64,000 bases of DNA from positions 62,001 to 126,000 of the forward strand of contig CBINHE010000001.1 in the NCBI GenBank assembly GCA_966250375.1. Reading direction: 5' to 3'. Source of the DNA: CAMLDH01 sp966250375. Lineage in GTDB: Bacteria; Pseudomonadota; Gammaproteobacteria; Burkholderiales; Burkholderiaceae_D. Position numbers and translations under genes: made by a program. Position 1 is the stretch's first letter. Every line of letters starts with the position of its first letter. Below the pieces are notes generated by a model. That model saw only the letters and a list, made by a program, of their open reading frames with translations, had not been told where the DNA came from and did not search any database. Positions 1 through 8,337 of the stretch are shown here, piece after piece.

Positions 1-133
1 CGAATCGGCTCGGAAAAGGTTTGATGTTCTGGAGCGCTTTTTTCACCCGCTCCTTTCGGGAGAGAGGTGAGGCGAGGGGGCCGGTTCAAACTTTATTTTC
101 CGGATCTCTAATTTCATAAATAGCAAAGAGCCC

Positions 134-853
134 ATGTTAAAACTTTTGTTCTGGTTTCTGCTTTTGGCCAATAGCGCGCTGCTGGCGTATCAACAGGGTT
201 ACCTCAACACGCTGTTCCCCGATGGCCGCGAACCGGACCGTGTCGCCAAACAATTCAATGCAGACAAGATCAAGCAGGTCACGGCCAGTGCAGCCGTAGT
301 CGTACCGGTGGTTGAGAAATTGCCCGATCCCGTTCCCGCTTCTGTTTCCGATCCCGTTCCGAATGCATTGGTCGCAGTCAAAAAGCCGAATAGCGTCGCA
401 TGCACCGAAATCGGTAATTTCGATCCGATAGACGCAAAGCGATTTGAAACACAGCTGGCGAGCTTGTCGCTCGGTACGCAACTATCGAAGCGCCATGCTC
501 AGGAAAAGGTGCGCTACATGGTGTTCATTCCATCGCAAGGCAGCAAGGAAGAGGCGGACAAGAAAACTGCTGAACTGCGGCAATTGGGTGTAGATGATTT
601 CTATGTAATCCAGGAAGGTACCGATTTGAAGTGGGGAATTTCGCTCGGCATCTTCAAATCCGAAGAGGCGGCGCGCACTCAACTGGAGGCGCTGAATCAA
701 AAGGGCGTACGCAGCGCACGCCTCGGTCCTTATGCGCCCCCCTCGAACAAGACTGTATTTCAGCTGCGCGAACTGGATGCAAATGCGAAAAGGCGCGTGG
801 ACAAGATCAAGGCCGATTTCAAGGGACTGGAAACGCGCAATTGCGACGCCTAG
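134..853 (+). CDS. SPOR domain-containing membrane protein
   Basis: A 239-aa protein with an N-terminal membrane anchor (about residues 3-19, LLFWFLLLANSALLAYQ), a Pro/Val-rich linker (about 50-85) and a C-terminal SPOR-like fold (about 125-200, with YMVFIPSQGSKEEAD and WGISLGIFKSEEAA). SPOR domains bind denuded septal peptidoglycan, so a role at the division site or envelope is likely. It is the last backbone gene before the mobile region; its stop codon lies 33 bp before the transposon end at 886. From memory, similar proteins follow birA and coaX in Oxalobacteraceae; those genes would lie outside the window. Confidence 0.85.
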   Translation: MLKLLFWFLLLANSALLAYQQGYLNTLFPDGREPDRVAKQFNADKIKQVTASAAVVVPVVEKLPDPVPASVSDPVPNALVAVKKPNSVACTEIGNFDPIDAKRFETQLASLSLGTQLSKRHAQEKVRYMVFIPSQGSKEEADKKTAELRQLGVDDFYVIQEGTDLKWGISLGIFKSEEAARTQLEALNQKGVRSARLGPYAPPSNKTVFQLRELDANAKRRVDKIKADFKGLETRNCDA

Positions 854-885
854 AGCGAATTGCCGATGACGGTAGGGCGCGTCCC

Positions 886-951
886 TGTCGGGTGACGAAG
901 AAAGTGAAATCTGTGCCAAGTCAGTGAAAAAGTAGTGGTGCAGTTAATTGA
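886..951 (+). repeat. Left end of the older Tn7-like element
   Basis: The terminal TGTCGGGTGAC is followed by three closely spaced related segments: GTGACGAAGAAAGTGAAAT, GTGCCAAGTCAGTGAAAAAG and GTGCAGTTAATTGAAAAAGG. Their spacing of about 20-23 bp suggests TnsB-type transposase binding sites. This is inferred from pattern only. Confidence 0.65.
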
Positions 952-977
952 AAAAGGCTCCTGAACGGAGCCTTTTT
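951..977. terminator. Rho-independent terminator inside transposon end
   Basis: A perfect 11-bp stem (AAAAAGGCTCC / GGAGCCTTTTT) with a TGAAC loop and flanking A and T tracts, so it can work in both directions. It sits just inside the left end and would insulate the cargo from the upstream gene. Confidence 0.85.
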
Positions 978-1189
978 CAATGTTGCCAAGTGTTGAGGTT
1001 TTTCGTCTGGTCAATCGTGGACAGGCTGCATTTGACCAAGAGCTAGCATTCATGAGGTCCGGGATTTTTCAATAAGGCGGGCAGTCTATATGAGTGTCGC
1101 AACGTGGCAATTGCCACCGATTTACCATACACGTTTGTTTTTTCTGCGTGTCCCTAAATCCAAAAGATTTATTGCTCAAGGAGAATGTC

Positions 1190-1549
1190 ATGGCCTATGT
1201 AGATGGATTCGTACTGCCGCTCCCCAAAACAAATGTGGAGTCCTACCGCGAGATAGCGGCCAAATGTGGGGCAATCTGGCGTGAGCATGGCGCGCTGGAA
1301 TTTCGCGAGTGCATTGCCGAGGACGTAAAGCCCGGCAAGCTTACCTCGTTCCCTCAAAGCGTGAATCTTGAAGCCGACGAGACAGTTGTATTTTCATGGA
1401 TCATGTACGAATCGCGCGCCCACCGCGACGAAGTCAACGACAAGGTGATGAAGGACCCACGGATGGCCGATATGATCAAGCCCGAATCCATGCCGTTTGA
1501 TGGAAAGCGGATGATATATGGCGGGTTCGAAATGTTTGTTGATCTCTAA
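1190..1549 (+). CDS. DUF1428 family protein
   Basis: A 119-aa protein matching the DUF1428 pattern (MAYVDGFVLPLP at the start, a central FSWIMYESRAHRDEVN, and RMIYGGFEMFVDL at the end). These are small dimeric alpha/beta-barrel proteins (ferredoxin-like fold) of unknown role. The start at 1190 is chosen because AAGGAGA lies 6 bp upstream; a longer reading frame lacks a ribosome site. An IS5-type relic begins exactly at the stop codon, so the native stop may have been supplied or preserved by the insertion. Confidence 0.85.
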   Translation: MAYVDGFVLPLPKTNVESYREIAAKCGAIWREHGALEFRECIAEDVKPGKLTSFPQSVNLEADETVVFSWIMYESRAHRDEVNDKVMKDPRMADMIKPESMPFDGKRMIYGGFEMFVDL

Positions 1550-2295
1550 GAGCGTGTTCACGATCTTCCTGCTAGTCTGGATAATATGGGGATGAGAGAA
1601 CCCTACGCGAGCGACATCAGTCGCGAGAAGTTTGAAGAGATCCTGCCAGTGCTGCAAAGCGCGAGGAAACGCGCCAAGCCAAGCACGGTGGATTTGTGCG
1701 AAGTGTTTTGCGCGGTGCTGTATCTGCTGCGCACCGGCTGCCAGTGGAGAATGTTGCCGAGAGACTTTCCCAAATGGAGGACGGTGCATTCGTACTTTGC
1801 AAAATAGAGCGAGCCCGACCAGCACGGCATGAGCGTGCTGGAGCGGGCATTAAAAAAAGCAGGTTGGCGCGGCCCGCGAGAAACTGGGGCGCAACGCCAA
1901 GCCGACGCTCTTGATCGTGGACGCCCAGAGCGTGAAGAACACGGACACGGCCGGCACCAAAGGCTATGACGCCAGCAAGAAGGCCTCGGGCATCAAGCGC
2001 CATATCGGGGTGGATACGCCGGGACTGCCTCACGCTATTGCCGTGACGACTGCCGAAGTGAGCGATCGCAAAGGAGCACTACAGGCGATGCAGTTACGGT
2101 GCCAATCGCCAAACGAAGTGAGCTGCACAAGTTCGCGGTGATCCCCAAACGCTGGGTGGTCGAACGCAGCTTTGCCTGGCTGGAGAAAAACCGGCGCTTA
2201 TGGAAGAACTGCGAGTGCTGGCTCAACACCAGCTTGCAATTCATTCACCTGGCCTTCCTGGCGATACTGCTCAGGAGATCGTGAACACGTTCTTA
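1547..2295 (+). mobile_element. IS5-family insertion sequence relic
   Basis: Terminal inverted repeats are GAGCGTGTTCACGATCT at 1550 and GATCGTGAACACGTTC ending near 2292, one mismatch in the outer 16 bp. About 0.75 kb long, enclosing a broken IS5/IS427-type transposase. It sits at the 3' end of the DUF1428 gene. Confidence 0.8.
1586..2284 (+). pseudogene. IS5-family transposase, inactivated
   Basis: The N-terminal part (REPYASDISREKFEEILPVL, then TGCQWRMLPRDFPKWRTVHS) is typical of IS5/IS427 transposases. A TAG replaces the usual Trp codon after HSYFAK (1805). The frame shifts near 1850-1870; the DDE-domain part continues as LLIVDAQSVKNTDTAGTKGY from about 1905. After ALQAMQ (about 2095) a middle segment is deleted and reading resumes with the C-terminal FAVIPKRWVVERSFAWLEKN. 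Nonsense, frameshift and deletion together rule out function. Confidence 0.85.
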
Positions 2296-2314
2296 GTGGC
2301 GGCTTCGAGTTGGG

Positions 2315-2714
2315 GCTGACAATTAACGGCGATTGAGTGACGGGCATATAAATCGCCCTTAATTTTATGCATGCCTTGATTTTACTCAATAACAACTTTC
2401 CATTAAGAATCAATTACTTAAGCTCAATACCCACAATTATCCACAGAGTTACCCACCGAAATTGTGGGAAAGTTGTGCAGTGCAAATTTCGACAGAATTA
2501 ACTTCGCAAATGAACTAGCTGACGATTAACAGCGATTGAGTGACGGGCAGATAAATTACCCTTAATTTTATGCATGCCTTGATTTTACTCAATAACAACT
2601 TTCCTTTATGAATCAGTTACTTAATATCAATATCCATAATTATCCACAGAGTTACCCACCGAAATTGTGGGAAAGTTGTGCAGTGCAAATTTCGGCAGAA
2701 TTAACTTCGCAAAT
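2315..2714. repeat. Tandem 203-bp repeat with perfect DnaA boxes
   Basis: Two head-to-tail copies (2315-2517 and 2518-2714), about 90% identical by eye. Each has GATTGAGTGACGGGCA near its start, an AT-rich middle (TTAATTTTATGCATGCCTTG) and TTATCCACAGAGTTACCCAC near its end. TTATCCACA at 2437-2445 and 2640-2648 equals the DnaA-box consensus. No coding potential is seen. Function is unknown. Confidence 0.8.
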
Positions 2715-2742
2715 CGCCCCGTAGCGTACGCAGGATCCGACC

Positions 2743-2985
2743 ATGCTGAACTATCTGGCCGCGTTGCCTTCCCCTCTCCAGATAGTCTTCCATGTGGCTG
2801 GCTCCGTATTGCTCACGTATCTCCTGATGCTGTTGATACACCGGGCGATCCCTTTCGAGGTGCGGCGCCAACACAATGACGTCATCGGATTCATCATCGA
2901 CGTGGTGGCCGTATTCTATGGCCTGATCATCGCTTCCGTGCTGGTTATGGGCATCAACCGCTTCGACCATGCACAGTCGTCGTAG
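2743..2985 (+). pseudogene. Truncated DUF4239-like membrane protein
   Basis: An 80-aa open frame with two hydrophobic segments (about 14-32 and 47-66, VIGFIIDVVAVFYGLIIASV). It resembles the N-terminus of DUF4239/bestrophin-like membrane proteins, which are about 250 aa; the frame stops just after FYGLIIASVLV and no continuation is visible before the REP palindrome at 3056. Probably a decayed fragment; the family call comes from motif memory. Confidence 0.55.
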
Positions 2986-3055
2986 AGAGCGAGGCGAACC
3001 TGATTGATTGGGGATTATCACTTTCCGTAAGATTTAGGGCGGATTGCAGATTACT

Positions 3056-3117
3056 GTAGGGTGTGCCCCGCGCACCGATACCGTCGCAAGAGCACTGGTG
3101 CGCGGGGCGCACCCTAC
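3056..3117. repeat. REP-like palindrome
   Basis: Long imperfect hairpin: GTAGGGTGTGCCCCGCGCACC at 3056-3076 pairs with the complementary arm at 3097-3117 (one mismatch). A weaker outer pair, GGCGGATTGC (about 3039) and GCAATCCGC, extends it. Short intergenic palindromes of this kind are common in beta-proteobacteria. Confidence 0.8.
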
Positions 3118-3284
3118 CTTGTATCGGAGCGCAATCCGCTCTAATTTTCACGTGAGAGACATGTTGCCCGAACTATAACTGGCAAGCTGGTCTAAACGAA
3201 CGCGACGTGAGTTGAGCGGGTGATCGGATGATGTATCGATCAATGTGCTGCCACTGTTATCCTGATGAAAGGTAATCCGGCATC

Positions 3285-4787
3285 GTGCCATACAACAATG
3301 AAATGACCGAGCTGCTGCTCGAATCCCTGGACGTGTCCCAACTTGTCCCGGCATCGCTGGCGCCATGGCGTCCGTTAGTCCTCGACGGCATGGCATTCTT
3401 TCTGGCTCGGTTGCCGGCTCACCGTCAGGCCGCCATATTGGCCGATCAATTCGCGTTGCCAGAAGACACCGACGCCGCCACACGTCTGGTAACGCTTCTG
3501 GTGCAATGCCCGACGCTCCATAAACTGGGCCAGGTACTGGCGCGTAACCGGCAACTACCTGTGGAAATACGACGCCAGTTGCAGACACTGGAGTCAATGT
3601 TGCCGACCACGCCGATGGCGCAGATACTGTGCCGTATCCGAGAAGAGCTGCCCGATGACCTGCCGGTGACCTTGGCCCCGCATGCATTGGCCGAGGGAAG
3701 CGTTGCGGTGGTACTGCCCTTCACCTATCAAGAAAATGGGAAAACATGCGATGGCGTCTTCAAGCTGCTCAAACCCGGAATAGAAGAAAGGTTTACCGAA
3801 GAGATCGCCGTATGGGCGGAATTGGGAACGTTTCTTGAAGAGCGAGGGCGCAGCTTGGGCCTGCCTGCGCTGGAATACCGGCGTACGCTCGACAGCGTGC
3901 GCGAATTGCTGGCGCATGAGATCGACCTGCGGGTAGAGCAGGACAATCTTCGCGCGGCGCATGCTTTCCATGCACACGATCCGCGCATCCTGATTCCGCA
4001 AGTACTGCCGTGGTGTACCGCCAAAGTGACCGCCATGGAGCGGATTTTCGGCAACAAGGTAACGGATGCCGACCTGTCTGCAAATCATCGCGCGGACCTG
4101 GCTTCTGCCATGGTATCTGCGCTTGTTGCTCAACCGTTCTGGAGCGCAGCGGAAGTCGCCATGCTGCACGCCGATCTCCATGCCGGAAACCTTATCGCCG
4201 CAAACGACGGGAGGCTGGCGATATTGGACTGGAGCCTGACCTTGCATCTTTCCAAAGCCGACCGGGAGATGCTGGTGTCCATCATTGCCGGCGGTTTGAC
4301 GCTCGATGCCGGACGCATCCGCAATGCTGTAGCCGCGCTCGGCTCGATGCGCGAGGACGATCCAATACTCAGCCGGGCAGTCGAGCGAGCGCTCGATCGT
4401 GTGGTGTTCGAGAGACGCTTTCCGGGATTCGAATGGTTACTGGAATGGCTGGACGAACTCGCGTTGGATACCGCCACAGGATTCCGTCATGATTTTGTAC
4501 TGTTCCGCAAGACGTGGCTTTCCCTGTCGGGTGTGATCGCTGACCTTGTAGAGACGCATTCGTCCGACGCCGAATTGCTGGGACTGGGCCTGAAGCGATT
4601 TATTGCGGAACTGCCCGCGAGAGTGTCAGCCCCTCCTGAACCGGCGCATTTATCCACGCATGTGTCGAATACCAACATCCTGCGGATATGTGCATCGGCA
4701 TGGCTGGTTCCGGTGCGGTATTGGGCAAGGGTCTGGCGGCATCACGGAATGCTCCCAGCAATCGAGGGAAACCCGGCCAATGCGTAG
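3285..4787 (+). CDS. ABC1/UbiB-family atypical kinase
   Basis: A 500-aa protein with the signature motifs of the ABC1 (UbiB/AarF/ADCK) family: KLGQ-type segment TLHKLGQVLARNRQLP (about 83-98), a glycine/alanine loop EGSVAVVLPF, the lysine segment GVFKLLKPGIEERF, the catalytic-loop-like MLHADLHAGNLIA and metal-binding LAILDWSL. UbiB proteins are ATPases supporting coenzyme Q biosynthesis or lipid handling. The start is a GTG at 3285 preceded by GAAAGG; ATG 3303 is an alternative. It lacks the C-terminal membrane helices of UbiB and stands alone among decayed genes, so it is probably an accessory paralogue rather than the housekeeping ubiB. Confidence 0.75.
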   Translation: MPYNNEMTELLLESLDVSQLVPASLAPWRPLVLDGMAFFLARLPAHRQAAILADQFALPEDTDAATRLVTLLVQCPTLHKLGQVLARNRQLPVEIRRQLQTLESMLPTTPMAQILCRIREELPDDLPVTLAPHALAEGSVAVVLPFTYQENGKTCDGVFKLLKPGIEERFTEEIAVWAELGTFLEERGRSLGLPALEYRRTLDSVRELLAHEIDLRVEQDNLRAAHAFHAHDPRILIPQVLPWCTAKVTAMERIFGNKVTDADLSANHRADLASAMVSALVAQPFWSAAEVAMLHADLHAGNLIAANDGRLAILDWSLTLHLSKADREMLVSIIAGGLTLDAGRIRNAVAALGSMREDDPILSRAVERALDRVVFERRFPGFEWLLEWLDELALDTATGFRHDFVLFRKTWLSLSGVIADLVETHSSDAELLGLGLKRFIAELPARVSAPPEPAHLSTHVSNTNILRICASAWLVPVRYWARVWRHHGMLPAIEGNPANA

Positions 4788-4804
4788 CCGGGCCTGGCTG
4801 TGTG

Positions 4805-5060
4805 TTTTGCATCCACTATCAGTTGTGCATTGAATCGTGGGTTCTCGCATAGCAGTTGCATCGGGTTCTCGGCCGATAAGCGGTTAAGCGCATATCCGCG
4901 AGGGTTTGCGACGATACGCGTCTCCGACATTTCATAGTCGAAACTGTCGTGTACATGGCCTGTGAATCCACAGATCGGCCTTTTTCACCAATGGTGTCAG
5001 GTCGCTGACGAATGCCGAATTCAGCGCCAGGCCGCCATACGTGGATGTGCAGACGTTGGA
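4805..5060 (-). pseudogene. Metallophosphoesterase C-terminal remnant
   Basis: On the minus strand, GGLALNSAFVSDLTPLVKKA and DLWIH lead into a GHVHDSFDYEMSETRIVANP-like segment and ENPRFNAQLIVDA, the usual C-terminal part of calcineurin-like phosphoesterases (GHxH motif). The frame is broken at the GHVH motif: one extra A after the CAC codon near 4967 shifts it. The N-terminal half is absent; the sequence is replaced by an EAL fragment on the other strand. Confidence 0.65.
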
Positions 5061-5067
5061 GAGATGA

Positions 5068-5598
5068 GTGCTGCAGGAGGCTTGCCACCAGCAACGCGAG
5101 TGGCACGACAAGGGCTTGTTCCCATTCCCAGTATCCGTCAATGTCTCGCCCTCCCAATTCCGGCGCAAGGACTTTGCGCGCAGCGTTGACGACGCCCTGC
5201 AACACGCGGGCATCGGCGCCGAAGACCTGTGCATTGAAATGACTGAAAGCACGTTGATGACAAACGTTGACGAGGCGGCCGACGTCTTATCCGAGCTCAA
5301 GGAAATGGGCATCAAGATAGCACTCGATGATTTCGGGACCGGCTATTCGAGCCTGAGCTACCTCAGCCGGCTACCACCGATCGACATCCTGAAACTGGAC
5401 AAGTCGTTTGTCACTGGCATCGTGCGTAGCCGGGCGAACGTGGCAGTTGCGGAATGCATCATCGCAGAAGGAATCGAGTCGGACGAGGACCTCGCATTTT
5501 TGCAAGCCCACCAATGCGGGCGCGGCCAGGGCTTCCATTTTTGCAAACCGCTGCCGACGCGCGAGTTCGAGCAGTGGTGCCGGACGCGAATGGCTTGA
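5068..5598 (+). pseudogene. EAL-domain phosphodiesterase fragment
   Basis: A 176-codon frame covering the later part of an EAL cyclic-di-GMP phosphodiesterase: VSVNVSPSQFRR, IEMTESTLM, IALDDFGTGYSSLSYLSRLP, DILKLDKSFV and GQGFHFCKPLP. The N-terminal EALLR catalytic segment is missing, and the stretch that should separate SFV from the AEGIE motif is shortened by roughly 20 residues (ANVAVAECIIAEGIE). A TGA directly precedes position 5068, so the truncation is real and enzymatic activity is unlikely. Confidence 0.8.
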
Positions 5599-5654
5599 TT
5601 GGGGCATTGCGTTAACGGCGTATTCGTCCGTTCACGACCAGACGAAAAAATTAG

Positions 5655-5939
5655 ATGTTCTCGAATTCGGTCGCCGGTGCGGATGCCAGCGTGGTCATCT
5701 ACATTCTGATGTTGATCTGCCGCGCCTGTGATGTCGAACCGTACTCTTATACAACATTCGAGGTGAGGGTGAAATTTCCTCTTACGGAAGAAATCATCGA
5801 GGAATTATTGGCCGCTACCTCACGGGTAATCACAGGGGTAAGCAAGCTATTACCGAAAGACTTTCCGTCCGATGTCGCAAAGCGGATTTTTCAAGAGCTT
5901 GAGGATCCAGCGCAAGCGATGAAGAAGCAACGCGAGTAG
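5655..5939 (+). pseudogene. IS66 transposase tail fused to HipA-like tail
   Basis: The first part (FSNSVAGADASVVIYILML, then CRACDVEPYSY) matches the C-terminus of IS66-family TnpC transposases. From about residue 35 the sequence changes to PLTEEIIEELLAATSRV and LLPKDFPSDVAKRIFQEL, which resembles the extreme C-terminus of HipA-type kinases. I read the 94-codon frame as two unrelated gene ends joined by deletion; the HipA assignment is the weaker half. Confidence 0.5.
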
Positions 5940-6131
5940 AGGAGGCGGGGTAATTATAAAAATAGGGATTGAAGAGGAGCCTTGGCGGCGACTGTTTAGA
6001 CAAAATTATTTCCCCCCACTTCCCCGAAAATTAATTCACTTGCCCCCGTACTTCGTAGTTGCGCGCCTATTTTGCGTCCGGCACGAATTGGCGCCAGTCC
6101 TGTATGAGCGAGCCCCCTGATGGTGTTCCCG

Positions 6132-7025
6132 TTACTCGCTTTCCCGTATTCGCAAGAAACTGGCGAACTTCGGCAAACCGGTCGAGGTGAGATCACGGTA
6201 GCGATAGGTGACTGTACTGCCGATCGCCGGAGGGTCGCGCCGCTGTGCGTCGCTAAAGCCGATGCCAAGGCGAAAGCGCCGGCCTTCCGGCGTCATCACG
6301 ACGATCGCACCGAGCATGCCATGATATTTTCCCTGCCCCGCTTCGTGCGCCACCACCAGCGCTTCGGCATCTTGCTGCGGCTTCAGTTTCAGCAAAACGT
6401 CCGAACGCCCGGTTTGCCAAGCAGCATCGGCGCGATGCAGCATCAAGCCTTCGCCGCCTTCGCGCACGACTTGCGCCAGCTTCAGCTTCAATGCCGCCTT
6501 GTCGCTCACATGCACCTGCGGCAAGACCCGCAGCCACGGCACGGACGCTTGTGCGACGCTCGCTTGCAAAGTAGCGAGACGTTCGCCGAAACCGCCTTCG
6601 CCCTCGGGCAATTCATAAAGTTGATAAGTGATGCTTTTCCACTCCGCCTCCAGCGGAGCCTGCCTGCGCACAGCGGCAGACAGCCGGTCGAAACTATGCC
6701 GCGCCATCCACAGTTCTCCATCGAGCGCATGCGCGGGAAATTGTGCGGTGAACCAGGCGGGCGCGTGGATCGGTTTGCCGCTACGGAATTTCAAGTTTTT
6801 GCCGTCCCAATAAGCGCGAACGCCATCCAGTTTTTCGCTCACGAGATAGTGGGCAAGGTCGTGGTTTTCCGAATAGCTTTGCGCCAGCAGTAATGGTGGC
6901 GCGGCCAGAACGGCATTGGGAGCCGCGTGTTCGGAGGAGTACGCTGGCGAGTAGGGTTGCAAGACTCCGCTTACGAGCAATAAGGCGAGCAGGGGACGCA
7001 ACGGAGGGAGCTGGATTGGTTTCAT
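6132..7025 (-). CDS. Periplasmic ATP-dependent DNA ligase (LigE-type)
   Basis: A 297-aa protein that opens with a signal peptide (LRPLLALLLVSGVLQPYSPAYS). The ligase adenylation motif I is VSEKLDGVRAYWDG (Lys in KLDG is the predicted AMP-accepting residue), followed by RSGKPI (motif Ia), ALDGELWM (motif III), EGLMLHRADA (motif IV) and LLKLKPQQDAEALVV (motif V), then a small OB domain. Minimal secreted ligases of this size (Lig E) occur in Gram-negative bacteria and seal nicks in periplasmic or extracellular DNA. It stands alone on a mobile island. LigE is usually a single core gene, so this copy may be a second one. Confidence 0.85.
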   Translation of the reverse strand: MKPIQLPPLRPLLALLLVSGVLQPYSPAYSSEHAAPNAVLAAPPLLLAQSYSENHDLAHYLVSEKLDGVRAYWDGKNLKFRSGKPIHAPAWFTAQFPAHALDGELWMARHSFDRLSAAVRRQAPLEAEWKSITYQLYELPEGEGGFGERLATLQASVAQASVPWLRVLPQVHVSDKAALKLKLAQVVREGGEGLMLHRADAAWQTGRSDVLLKLKPQQDAEALVVAHEAGQGKYHGMLGAIVVMTPEGRRFRLGIGFSDAQRRDPPAIGSTVTYRYRDLTSTGLPKFASFLRIRESE

Positions 7026-7170
7026 GCTGACTTTTAATCGGGAGTTGTGACGGTAGGAGACCTGTTTTGTAGCGATATTTTATTGCAAATATAGCAATTG
7101 CATGTCAGAAGTAAGAAGATTTAGTGTTTCCTCTCCACCGCCGCCTGTATCAATTCATGAAAAGCACGGC

Positions 7171-7317
7171 AGGGCGGAAAAGCGAAGCGCCTTCCGCCGC
7201 ATGAGTCACTGATTAGACAATAAGCTGCTATTGCAACGACGATAAATTGGAGGCCACTTGGATAGTTAGGTAACGTTAAATTCGCATGCGGTGGAAGGCG
7301 CTTCGCTTTTCCGCCCT
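7171..7317. repeat. Inverted-repeat intergenic element (MITE/REP pair)
   Basis: Arms of about 33 bp: GGGCGGAAAAGCGAAGCGCC at 7172 and its complement ending with CTTCGCTTTTCCGCCC near 7316, with GCATG at the inner ends, separated by about 80 bp of AT-rich spacer. It fills the gap between two divergent/convergent gene groups and has no coding content. Confidence 0.8.
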
Positions 7318-7342
7318 ACCCTGTGCAACTTACGGCCTTACG

Positions 7343-7873
7343 CTACGTCACGGCAGAGAGCTTTTCAACAGCGTCTAGAACCTGCAACTCTGAGGGCGAG
7401 CATAGCCTTACAAGCGGGACCTCCAACTGTCGACAGACAGCCTCAGCGTGCTCCAATTCCTGTTGGGCGAAGACTTCAATTTCCGATAGCTCCCAGCTAG
7501 GGTCACCCCGTTGCAGAAGCCTATCGGCGATGATCGCGGTTGGAGCCTCCAAGAGAATAATCCCCCGAACCATGAGCTGAACGAACGTCTCCGCGCCAAT
7601 CTTCTCGTGGACTCCTACGCCTCGCCGCAGCACGAAGTGGCCATCAAGGACAACTTTCTCGCCGCCTTGCTCAAGCCGCTTAACTGCTGCAACTAAAGCA
7701 TGTTGGTTCTCGACGATGTCATCAACTTGTCGAGAGACCGTCCAATTTGAAAGGCCTCGCTGCTCCTTGATGAGTTGGCTCGCAGTTGCGTGCCTTACAC
7801 CAAGACTCTCGCACACCGGTTTCAAAACAAAGGTCTTGCCGACCGCATGAACTCCGCCAACGAACAGCGTCAT
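7343..7873 (-). CDS. P-loop ATP-binding protein (kinase-like)
   Basis: A 176-aa protein starting with a Walker A loop (FVGGVHAVGKTFVL, residues 4-17) and a compact nucleoside-kinase-like fold; VVLDGHFVLRR may carry the Walker B Asp and IIADRLLQRGDPSW resembles an Arg-rich lid. Substrate unknown. Its ATG overlaps the stop of the ASCH-protein gene by 4 bp, making it the third gene of a three-gene operon with a PIN-GNAT protein and an ASCH protein; the tight coupling suggests joint function, perhaps in RNA or nucleotide handling. A toxin-antitoxin-like or defence role is possible but unproven. Confidence 0.75.
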   Translation of the reverse strand: MTLFVGGVHAVGKTFVLKPVCESLGVRHATASQLIKEQRGLSNWTVSRQVDDIVENQHALVAAVKRLEQGGEKVVLDGHFVLRRGVGVHEKIGAETFVQLMVRGIILLEAPTAIIADRLLQRGDPSWELSEIEVFAQQELEHAEAVCRQLEVPLVRLCSPSELQVLDAVEKLSAVT

Positions 7874-8337
7874 TGTTTCCCTCTCCTGCCACTTACTTTC
7901 TTTTCAAGTTTCATGTATTCGTTAGCATCCAAGTACCTGAATGATTGTGGCGGTACGAAATTGCTGATTACGTCAGAAGGTTCGACGTGCTTCGCTGGCT
8001 TGAAGACCTGTCCCAGGAGCACGGCAACACCCTGCAATTTTCCTGCAAAGTACGCCCGAAGCTCCTCCCTAGTAAGTCCACCACCCCTCTCAACGCATGT
8101 CTTCCAAAGCGAAGTTGGTGAAGCAACAACAATCTCCTCCACTTCAACCACGCCGACAATCTTCTGGATTGGAGAACTCGAATAGAGCACGATCATACTT
8201 ACGTCCTGTGCAGCCCAAGAACGGCGAAACTCGACCCGCTTGGAACCTGCGAGTATCAGGTCAGCGTACTTCGGCTTAATAGAAAGTAGAACAGCCCTAC
8301 CGCCCGGATGCGGAGAGGACTTTTGAAAAAGCGACAT
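7870..8337 (-). CDS. ASCH-domain protein
   Basis: A 155-aa protein with the ASCH/PUA-like signature near the N-terminus: AVLLSIKPKYADLILAGSKR followed by VEFRR and, later, IVLYSSSPIQKIVGVVEVEE. ASCH folds bind RNA or modified nucleotides. The start at 8337 (MSLFQKSSPHPGG) is favoured over an upstream in-frame ATG at 8529 because the longer version would overlap the preceding gene by over 230 bp; even so the two genes overlap by 41 bp. Second gene of the PIN-GNAT / ASCH / P-loop operon. Confidence 0.75.
   Translation of the reverse strand: MSLFQKSSPHPGGRAVLLSIKPKYADLILAGSKRVEFRRSWAAQDVSMIVLYSSSPIQKIVGVVEVEEIVVASPTSLWKTCVERGGGLTREELRAYFAGKLQGVAVLLGQVFKPAKHVEPSDVISNFVPPQSFRYLDANEYMKLEKKVSGRRGKQ

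Noticed and set aside
2296..2330. Second DUF1428 gene end after the IS relic (reads SGGFELGL)
   Set aside because: Only a few codons resemble the GGFE motif and the frame does not stop there; likely chance.
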